Shown: in pieces, positions 1 through 5,114 of the stretch
Numbering within the stretch: position 1 is the first letter of the stretch
Layout of the letters: every line of letters begins with the position of its first letter
Origin: CAZWMK01 sp964635065
GTDB lineage: Bacteria > Pseudomonadota > Alphaproteobacteria > Sphingomonadales > Sphingomonadaceae
DNA: 12,964 bases
Assembly: GCA_964635065.1 (NCBI GenBank)
Contig: CAZWMK010000069.1
Span: 1-12,964 of the forward strand
Direction of reading: 5' to 3'
Notes under the pieces: generated by a model
The model's database searches: none
What the model was told of the DNA's origin: nothing
What the model saw: the letters and a program-made list of their open reading frames with translations, nothing else
Translations under genes and position numbers: made by a program

Positions 1-65
1 ATTTTGCGTTCGCTGGTCAAGCTACCCGCCACTCCCTGATTTACCGGTTAACTAAACGGCTGAAA

Positions 66-80
66 TTAAAATGCGCTTAA
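66..80. promoter_or_regulatory. CtrA-type binding site (TTAA-N7-TTAA)
   Basis: The spacer downstream of flgL holds TTAA at 66-69, seven bases, then TTAA at 77-80, followed by AC. This is a full match to the alphaproteobacterial CtrA consensus, which reads the same on both strands. Another TTAAC lies at 48-52. CtrA is known to control flagellar and cell-cycle genes in alphaproteobacteria; that it acts here is inferred. The box lies after the flgL stop, so if functional it most likely serves a minus-strand gene starting to the left of position 1. Two plus-strand frames are open from the window edge to stops at 53-55 and 78-80, so the 3' end of a plus-strand gene cannot be excluded; no recognisable protein is visible there. 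Confidence 0.5.
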
Positions 81-102
81 ACAATCCAATGCCCCTCACC
101 TC

Positions 103-1008
103 TTATAGGAACTTCAGGAGACTGAGTTGGGACAGGCTGGAAAACGCCTGATAGCTCGCTTCCAGCGCTGTTTGCTCCTGCCGCAACCGGGCGATGGTCT
201 CCGCCGGGTTCGCGTCCTCGATATCGCTGACAACCGTTTCGAGGTAAGTTGCACGTGCGCTGGCCTGTGCCTGCCATTCATCGACGCGCGCTGCCCGCTG
301 GCCATTCAGCGCCTGCACCGCCTGGACCTGCGATCCGGCACTGTCGAGTCGCGTCAGAACGGCTTGCAACTGGCTGCGTGCAGCGTCGTCCAGTGCCCCC
401 GTCGGCGTGCCCGCCGCCAACAATTTCAGCGCATCGGCAAATTCGCTGCCGATCTCGCTGGCAAGAAGGCCGAACACCAGTTCCTGATCGTCTGCCACCC
501 GTGTGCGGGCGCGGACCGCATCATTGCCAAAGGCCGCATCTGAGATCGGCAGGGCCACAAGGTCCGAAAGACTATCGGGCGTGAAAGCGCGACCGTCGAG
601 CTGTCCCCCGGCAAACAGCGCAATACCCGCCTCGTCGGCATTGAGCGCGGCACGCAGCGTGGCGAAGGCGCCGGCTGCGGCTTCGCCAAGTCCGATCGCA
701 TGGTCCGCTGCCAGCGCCTGGGCCACGCTGTCGCGCAGCTGTGCCGCAGCCGCGCCGATACGGGACAGATGATGGTCATAATGCGCCAGCGTCGCAGCCG
801 TGCGGCTGGCCGTATCGACATAGGCCTGTTCGCGCGACATCAGGCTGCGATTGCTGACCTGCAGCGTCGCCGTCTGCCCCAGCCCCGCATAATCCTGCGC
901 GATCTTGCCACTGGTCAACTGCTGGCTCAACTGGGCGAGATGGGTCTGCCGATTGAGAATCGATGCAAGAGACATCTCATAAGATGTTGATGTTGCAACG
1001 CGTGTCAT
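103..1008 (-). CDS. flgL: Flagellar hook-filament junction protein FlgL (HAP3)
   Basis: FlgL forms the second junction ring between hook and filament and is exported by the flagellar type III apparatus. The 301-residue product has the flagellin-family layout. An N-terminal helical D0/D1 segment carries the LASILNRQTHLAQLSQQLTS-type signature, a variable middle holds an ALNADEAGIALFAGG segment, and a C-terminal helix ends in SYQAFSSLSQLSLLKFL. The length is normal for FlgL. I chose ATG 1008-1006, giving MTRVATSTSYEM, because an AGGGG Shine-Dalgarno ends five bases upstream. ATG 1011 leaves only two bases, and the longest frame would begin at TTG 1023, overlapping the flgK stop by four bases. 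With the chosen start, 11 bases separate it from flgK. It follows flgK directly and is surely co-transcribed. A flagellin paralogue is the only alternative and is unlikely given the position. Confidence 0.9.
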   Translation of the reverse strand: MTRVATSTSYEMSLASILNRQTHLAQLSQQLTSGKIAQDYAGLGQTATLQVSNRSLMSREQAYVDTASRTAATLAHYDHHLSRIGAAAAQLRDSVAQALAADHAIGLGEAAAGAFATLRAALNADEAGIALFAGGQLDGRAFTPDSLSDLVALPISDAAFGNDAVRARTRVADDQELVFGLLASEIGSEFADALKLLAAGTPTGALDDAARSQLQAVLTRLDSAGSQVQAVQALNGQRAARVDEWQAQASARATYLETVVSDIEDANPAETIARLRQEQTALEASYQAFSSLSQLSLLKFL

Positions 1009-1019
1009 CATCACCCCTG

Positions 1020-3092
1020 TCAATTACCGAGTTGCAGCAAAATGTCGTACATCTCGCGTGCCGTCGTGATCAGCCGTGCCGAGGCCGCATAGCTGTTCTG
1101 GAACACGATCATCTGGCTCATCTCCTCATCGAGGTTCACGCCGGTTGCATCCTTCAGGCGTTGCTCGACTTCATCGGCACGGGCTTTCCGGTCGGCGGCG
1201 GCATCGCTGGCCGCACCAGCCGCTACACCAAAGCGTCCCAGCATCTGTGCGGCATACCGACTGACAGGCATGGCACCATAGGCGCCAAGGTCCGCCGCGC
1301 GATCCAGTGCATCCAGCAATGCCGCCGCCCCGCGCTGGTCGCCCAAAGACAGCGCCCTGTCACCCGGCACGGCGGCAAGATCGAGGCGCGCCAGTCCCAG
1401 CCGGCGTGGATCTGCCTCCATGGCGCGATTCACCGATGCCGATGCAACAAGCGCGGCACCACTGCCCGCGCCCACGCCCCACAGTTGCGACAGGGTAACG
1501 CCTGTGCCGCCGCGCTGCGTCGTGTCTGAAACCGTCGACAGGTTGAGACTGCGCCCCGCCATGGGCGTGAATGCCAGGCGGCCGCCTGCATCCAGCGAAA
1601 AACTGCCATAGCTCCCCAAGGGACTGGCCTGCAAAGCAGCCAGAAGGTCGGCAAAGCGTGTGCCGGCAGCCGGCGTCAGCGTCGTTGCAGCAAGTATGCG
1701 TCCGCTTTCATCGCGCAATTCGAATTGCGCCGTCTGGGTGGCGGAAAAACCATGCGGGTCATGCACCGTGAAACCCGGCGCAACAAGCCCGTGAGAGTCG
1801 GTGACAAAAAGGTCGTTCAAACCGAAAAATGCGCTGAAACCCGCGCCCGTCCGGTCGGATGGCGACAGGGGGTCATCAGCGACAACAACGCCATGTCCTG
1901 CAGCGATGGCCGTCAGGCTGAGACGGCCATCGGCAAACTGCGCGCTTGCGACACCACCCAGCCCGTTGTTGATCGCAGCCACGACGTCGTCGATGCTGGC
2001 TGTGACGGGAAAGCTCGCAAAATCGAGCGTGGTACGCGCGATCAGCTGGCCGCTCCTGTCAGTGACGGCAAACACCGCCTGACCGCTAAAACCATGCCGG
2101 TCGGTGCCAAGCAAGCCGGTATTGCGCCCGGTCAGGCTGGCGGGTGGAGGCACGGCCGTGCCGGCATTGCTCTCCCGGTTTATGGTCGTCGCAAGCGCCT
2201 TGAACAGCGTGGCGATTTCATCCTGCATCGCGGGCAGTTCAGCATCGCGCAGCTGCATCAGGCCGCCGATCCGGCCGCCAAGGCTGCTGCTTGTGATCGC
2301 GGCGGGCACAGCGGTGCGGCTGCCATCCTGCGGATTGACCAGCGCAAGCCCGATCGCACCGCCTGCCGTCGTCAGCTGTCGCAATTGGCCATCGATCAAC
2401 GCCTGTCCACCGGCCAGGGCAACATGCATGGCCCCGTTTGGCTGTTCGCGCACATCGATACGCAACAGGCCCGACAGTTCCTCCAGCGCCTGCGCCCGCT
2501 GACTGCCCAGCGCGGCATCATTGCCGCCCCGGACGCTGGTCGCGACAACCGCGCGGTTGAGATCGTCGATCCGGCCAAGCAATGTGTTGACCCGCGCGAC
2601 CGAGGCCGTGATGTCGGTATTGGCTTCGCTGCGCAGCACCGTGATGTCCGCCGACAGTTGCTGGATCGACGAAAGCGCCGCGCCGGCATTTTCGATAAAG
2701 CCGCGCCGCCACAACGGATCTGCCGCATCCGCCGACAGGTTGATTGCAGCCGTCACCACGCCATCCAGCCGGGCCGCCAGACCGCCGCTCGATGCCGGAT
2801 CGCCGATCAGTGCCTGCAGGCGCCCCAGAAAGGTGGCACGCACATCGGCATGGCCCGCATCGCCACGCGTGGCGGTGGCCGTTATTTCAAGAAAACGGTC
2901 GGTGACACGGCGCAGATCGGCGATGGCCACACCTGCGCCCGCGCCGCCGCTGGCCAGCGATTCAAAAGCGACCGCAGTGCGCGCATAACCCGCCGTATTG
3001 ACGTTGGCGACATTATTCGAAACCGCGCCCAAAGCCGACTGGCTAGCGGCCAGCCCGGTTTGCGCGACCGAGAGGATCTGGCCCAAACTCAT
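1020..3092 (-). CDS. flgK: Flagellar hook-associated protein FlgK (HAP1)
   Basis: FlgK forms the first hook-filament junction ring, on the distal end of the hook. The 690-residue protein has the conserved N-terminal D0 motif (SALGAVSNNVANVNTAGYAR, about residues 19-38) and the conserved C-terminal helix (SQMIVFQNSYAASARLITTA, about 659-678). An FSAFFGLNDLF motif sits at about 419-429. It is longer than the roughly 550-residue enterobacterial protein. The extra length is in the centre, where two segments (about 339-407 and 455-523) look like copies of one domain: each has a D-x-SG-x3-A-x-TTL strand, then a helix with an AA pair, then GRL. The ATG at 3092 overlaps by four bases the stop of a short upstream frame, and only a weak GGGG lies upstream, so translation may be coupled. 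flgL follows 11 bases after the stop. Confidence 0.96.
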   Translation of the reverse strand: MSLGQILSVAQTGLAASQSALGAVSNNVANVNTAGYARTAVAFESLASGGAGAGVAIADLRRVTDRFLEITATATRGDAGHADVRATFLGRLQALIGDPASSGGLAARLDGVVTAAINLSADAADPLWRRGFIENAGAALSSIQQLSADITVLRSEANTDITASVARVNTLLGRIDDLNRAVVATSVRGGNDAALGSQRAQALEELSGLLRIDVREQPNGAMHVALAGGQALIDGQLRQLTTAGGAIGLALVNPQDGSRTAVPAAITSSSLGGRIGGLMQLRDAELPAMQDEIATLFKALATTINRESNAGTAVPPPASLTGRNTGLLGTDRHGFSGQAVFAVTDRSGQLIARTTLDFASFPVTASIDDVVAAINNGLGGVASAQFADGRLSLTAIAAGHGVVVADDPLSPSDRTGAGFSAFFGLNDLFVTDSHGLVAPGFTVHDPHGFSATQTAQFELRDESGRILAATTLTPAAGTRFADLLAALQASPLGSYGSFSLDAGGRLAFTPMAGRSLNLSTVSDTTQRGGTGVTLSQLWGVGAGSGAALVASASVNRAMEADPRRLGLARLDLAAVPGDRALSLGDQRGAAALLDALDRAADLGAYGAMPVSRYAAQMLGRFGVAAGAASDAAADRKARADEVEQRLKDATGVNLDEEMSQMIVFQNSYAASARLITTAREMYDILLQLGN

Positions 3093-3178
3093 ATGCGCAA
3101 GCCCCGCCCTGCGGCAGTTTCTGCCGGGACAATCCTTGCCGGGGCATGGCGCTTACTGCGCGGATTTCCAGTCATCAT
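3089..3178 (-). CDS. Possible 29-residue leader peptide coupled to flgK
   Basis: A 29-codon frame starts at ATG 3178, begins MMTGNPRSKR, and ends in a TGA that shares ATGA with the flgK start. A GAGGA Shine-Dalgarno lies five bases before its ATG, better placed than anything upstream of flgK itself. The peptide is basic (many Arg, a Lys-Arg pair), has no membrane segment and matches no family I know. It could be a translational leader for flgK, a real small protein, or chance. The frame is open upstream to a TAA at 3220-3218, so a TTG-started version of about 40 residues is also possible. Seen: the frame, the ribosome site and the overlap. Expression is inference. Confidence 0.3.
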   Translation of the reverse strand: MMTGNPRSKRHAPARIVPAETAAGRGLRI

Positions 3179-3179
3179 G

Positions 3180-3202
3180 GCATTCCTCGAAGCATCTCGA
3201 AG
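3180..3202. repeat. Short tandem repeat of CTCGAAG upstream of flgK
   Basis: GCATTCCTCGAAG (3180-3192) is followed directly by GCATCTCGAAG (3192-3202), two imperfect copies of GCAT plus CTCGAAG. They sit between the partial CtrA-like site and the possible leader peptide. They could be a regulator's direct repeat or chance; the second copy of the minus-strand CTTCGAG contributes to the leader's Shine-Dalgarno. Confidence 0.35.
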
Positions 3203-3215
3203 ACCTGCCAAGCAA

Positions 3216-3232
3216 GGTTAATGCCAGTTTCT
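3216..3232 (-). promoter_or_regulatory. Partial CtrA-like site upstream of flgK
   Basis: On the minus strand AGAA, seven bases and TTAACC are read from 3232 to 3216: one perfect CtrA half-site and a half-matching partner. It lies about 125 bases before the flgK ATG and about 38 before the possible leader-peptide ATG, a reasonable promoter position. This is one of only five TTAA tetramers I find in the window. Binding is inferred and the second half-site is poor. Confidence 0.25.
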
Positions 3233-3251
3233 CCAGTCCGCGCCCCGCGCC

Positions 3252-4541
3252 TTACATGCCGGTGCGCGCCGCCAGACGTTTATGGCTGCGCCACTGGGTG
3301 ACAAGAAAACTCGCGCCGGCATGAAAAGCGATCATGACAAGGCCTGCCGCCCAGAAACCGAAAAGCGCAAAAGGCAAAAGACCCCAGGCAAATATATTGC
3401 GATGCGCGGCGAACTGTCGAAACCACCATTCGAAGCGCCCGGCCTCGTCGAGTGACTGTCCAGTCATCGTCTCGTAAAAGCGCATCTCCAGTCGCTCGAC
3501 ATGACGCATGACAAGGATGATCGCAGCCAACGCCCACGCCCAGGCCGCATCAAACGAAGCGGCCAGCCCCAGATAAACGAGATATTCGCTGATACGGCAC
3601 ATGACGCGCACATGCCGTTGCCAGCTTTGCCGTTCCATGCGCAAATCGGCGAGCGTGGGCGCAATCCGATCGACCGACCCCAGCAGCAACAGCAGTAAAA
3701 TCCCCAACCAGCGCCATCCGGTGGCAAAAGCGGCCGCCGCAGCAAGCGTCATCAGGACATTGGCGAAAAACAGGCCGGACGTCGGCAGATCGGCTTTCAT
3801 GCACAAACGCGTCAGGCGCACCGTCAGCGGCGCATAAATCCAGCGATATGGTGCATCGCCTTCCCCTGCCTGCACCGTCACGCGCAAGGCATCGCCCGCT
3901 TCTGCAACGTCTGCCGCTGTCGTGACCCGCCGCCACAACAACGGCACAACTGCACGCACGGCAGGCGCATAGGCGTCGGTATCGCCGAGATCGATGCGCA
4001 AGGTCTGCGGATCTGCAGCAGCAGAACGCAACAAGGTACCCTGCATGTCCCATTCACCAAGCGTTGCCGCGACGGCACGGATGCGCGCGGCTTCGTGCAG
4101 GGCGATACCGGCAAAGAAACTTCGCGAATCAAGCCGCTCGGCATGGGTGGCAAAGGGAGACCCCTGGTCCCAGATCGCCAGCAGGCTTGGCGCTGTCTGT
4201 TCCCGTGCCTTGGTGAAAAAAGCTGCGACAAGGCGATCGTCCGCCAACAGCCCTTCATCAAAGACAAGCCAGCGCTCGGCGCTACTGCCAAGATGCTCTG
4301 CAAGGCCGCTCGCCGAACGGACAAGATCGATCGGCATGCCTTCCCTGCGCAGGATTTCCACTGTCTGCGCCAGTCCGGGGGGCATGCGTTCGGCATAAAT
4401 CAGCGCACGCGAAGCGCCATGCAGGCCGGCCTGTCGCAGCTGTCGTTCAAGAAGGCTGATCCCGCCGGGTCGCAGCACGCAATAGGGTTCGCCGCCCTCT
4501 TCGGCGCCGTGGTGAGCAAACAGCAGCACGGCAAGCGCCAT
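3252..4541 (-). CDS. Nucleotidyltransferase-like/CDP-alcohol phosphatidyltransferase-like membrane protein with a degenerate active site
   Basis: The 429-residue product has two parts. Residues 1 to about 185 resemble a sugar/inositol-phosphate nucleotidyltransferase: LLFAHHGAEEGGEPY in the place of the usual LAAGxGxR loop, then GGISLLERQLRQAGLHG, then LVFDEGLLADDRLV. Residues about 230-429 form a membrane domain with hydrophobic stretches near 255-288, 318-345 and 382-410, in the layout of CDP-alcohol phosphatidyltransferases. The family motif D-x2-DG-x2-AR-x8-G-x3-D-x3-D aligns without gaps from D291, but only D291 and A298 remain. The other positions are A294, P295, D299, Q308, R312 and R316. 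The nucleotide loop also lacks the usual glycines and arginine. By family, active relatives make inositol-phosphate lipids; this one is probably not catalytic and may be a regulator or partner of an active paralogue. ATG 4541 is the only reasonable start, with a TGA seven codons upstream in frame. A distant AGGA is the only ribosome-site candidate. It lies 159 bases upstream of flgK. Confidence 0.75.
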   Translation of the reverse strand: MALAVLLFAHHGAEEGGEPYCVLRPGGISLLERQLRQAGLHGASRALIYAERMPPGLAQTVEILRREGMPIDLVRSASGLAEHLGSSAERWLVFDEGLLADDRLVAAFFTKAREQTAPSLLAIWDQGSPFATHAERLDSRSFFAGIALHEAARIRAVAATLGEWDMQGTLLRSAAADPQTLRIDLGDTDAYAPAVRAVVPLLWRRVTTAADVAEAGDALRVTVQAGEGDAPYRWIYAPLTVRLTRLCMKADLPTSGLFFANVLMTLAAAAAFATGWRWLGILLLLLLGSVDRIAPTLADLRMERQSWQRHVRVMCRISEYLVYLGLAASFDAAWAWALAAIILVMRHVERLEMRFYETMTGQSLDEAGRFEWWFRQFAAHRNIFAWGLLPFALFGFWAAGLVMIAFHAGASFLVTQWRSHKRLAARTGM

Positions 4542-4556
4542 CGCGGTCCGATCCTT

Positions 4557-4595
4557 TCATCCCAGCATGACAAACATGGTTGATGTCTCCCTCAT
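4557..4595 (-). other. Short in-frame open stretch before the phosphatidyltransferase-like gene
   Basis: A 12-codon frame from ATG 4595 (internal ATGs at 4577 and 4568) ends in TGA at 4559-4557, five codons before the gene's ATG and in the same frame. GAGGGAG lies nine bases before ATG 4577. It may be a leader peptide, or an N-terminal extension cut off by a stop; chance is also quite possible. Confidence 0.15.
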
Positions 4596-4679
4596 AGGAA
4601 AAGGGCACGCCCCTTGCCAAGGCGCGCCGCTATCATGACGTCATGACAGGGCCATTCTTCCCCTGGACATGACCGGGCC
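4566..4679. repeat. Cluster of CATGAC repeats with a 14-base palindrome
   Basis: The spacer between the Hpt stop and the phosphatidyltransferase-like gene holds CATGAC at 4566, 4634, 4642 and 4668, plus the reverse GTCATG at 4640. TCATGACGTCATGA at 4633-4646 is a perfect palindrome. Positions 4642-4653 and 4668-4679 are 12-base direct repeats differing at one base (CATGAC, A or C, then GGGCC). The cluster lies about 25-140 bases upstream of the minus-strand ATG at 4541, where an operator for that gene would be expected. CATGAC also occurs inside nearby coding sequence, so the hexamer alone is weak evidence; the palindrome is stronger. The protein that binds it is unknown. Confidence 0.4.
4597..4617 (-). 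terminator. Weak hairpin followed by a short T run after the Hpt gene
   Basis: On the minus strand AAGGG (4615-4611) and CCCTT (4605-4601) flank a five-base loop, and TT follows, making TTTT with the end of the stem. The stem has only five pairs and the T run is short, so it may at best attenuate transcription from the Hpt gene into the next gene. Confidence 0.2.
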
Positions 4680-4693
4680 GAACGCGCCGCCTG

Positions 4694-5005
4694 TCAGAGG
4701 GAAATCTGGTTCAACCGCTCGATTTCATGCTGCACCCGTGCCAGCAGATCCGCATGTCCTGCCAGGCCCTGTTCGGCTGCCTCGGCAGCATCTGCCAGTG
4801 CCAATGCGCCAAATGCCCGCGCGCTGCCTTTCAGCATATGCGCCGTACGCTGCCAGTCCGCAGGCGAGGACGCGCTCGCCAATTCTGCGGCATAATTCCC
4901 GGCGCGCAGGCGAAACGCCTCCATCAACTCAGCGAAAAGCGCAGGATCGTCGCCGATGACGTCCAGCAGTGCATGAGATGTGAAGATGGGCAAGGGATGC
5001 GACAT
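4694..5005 (-). CDS. Single-domain Hpt histidine phosphotransfer protein
   Basis: The 103-residue product is essentially one Hpt four-helix bundle. The phosphorylation site is in TAHMLKGSARAFGA, with the phosphate-accepting histidine at residue 56 followed by the conserved Lys-Gly at 59-60. By family, such proteins carry phosphate in the cytoplasm between a hybrid histidine kinase and a response regulator. No kinase or receiver gene is visible nearby, so its partners are unknown; the neighbourhood suggests motility or polarity, which is inference. The ATG at 5005 is the only sensible start, since the next methionine is residue 28 inside the domain. It has no Shine-Dalgarno: the bases just upstream read CCTCCTC, the reverse of one, so a leaderless or poorly translated message is possible. 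It is divergent from the coiled-coil gene at 5115. Confidence 0.88.
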   Translation of the reverse strand: MSHPLPIFTSHALLDVIGDDPALFAELMEAFRLRAGNYAAELASASSPADWQRTAHMLKGSARAFGALALADAAEAAEQGLAGHADLLARVQHEIERLNQISL

Positions 5006-5037
5006 GAGGAGGATTTTGCGCGACGCGGGTTAAGAAA

Positions 5038-5086
5038 GCATGATGCGGCGGGCTGTGCATCCGCGCTGTGCGATGATAAGCATGAT
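5038..5086. repeat. Nested direct repeats GCATGAT / GCTGTGC
   Basis: GCATGAT at 5038-5044 and 5080-5086 encloses GCTGTGC at 5052-5058 and 5065-5071, with spacers of seven, six and eight bases. The two inner copies are 13 bases apart. The pattern could be paired operator half-sites in the shared promoter region; the binding protein is unknown and chance cannot be excluded. Confidence 0.35.
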
Positions 5087-5100
5087 CTTTCACCAAAGAT
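5085..5100. repeat. Inverted repeat ATCTTT-cacc-AAAGAT before the ribosome site
   Basis: ATCTTT (5085-5090) and AAAGAT (5095-5100) form a perfect six-base inverted repeat around a four-base loop. It ends five bases before the GAGGA ribosome site (5105-5109) of the coiled-coil gene. It may be an operator or a small mRNA hairpin; it is AT-rich, so the hairpin would be weak. Confidence 0.35.
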
Positions 5101-5104
5101 GACT

Positions 5105-5109
5105 GAGGA
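5105..5109 (+). promoter_or_regulatory. Ribosome binding site of the coiled-coil gene
   Basis: GAGGA lies five bases before ATG 5115 and fixes the start of the 771-residue protein. Confidence 0.75.
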
Positions 5110-5114
5110 ACGCC

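Larger units (their letters stand above)
5006..5114. promoter_or_regulatory. Divergent promoter region between the Hpt and coiled-coil genes
   Basis: These 109 bases must hold the start signals of both genes. A TTAA at 5030-5033 reads TTAACCC on the minus strand and has a poor partner seven bases away (ATCA), so it is a CtrA half-site at best. Nested direct repeats occupy 5038-5086 and an inverted repeat 5085-5100. I see no convincing -35/-10 pair on either strand. Confidence 0.4.

Noticed and set aside
2..80. Two open plus-strand frames from the left edge ending at 55 and 80
   Set aside because: Too short (18 and 25 codons) and without recognisable protein sequence; kept only as a caution for the CtrA-type box.
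3146..3160. A sigma-54-like TGGCGC...TGC sequence near flgK
   Set aside because: The GG and GC elements are two bases too close and it points away from flgK.
1725..3221. A 498-codon open frame on the plus strand opposite flgK
   Set aside because: It mirrors the codon structure of flgK in a GC-rich genome, has an Arg/Gln-rich composition with no recognisable domain, and flgK itself is certain.
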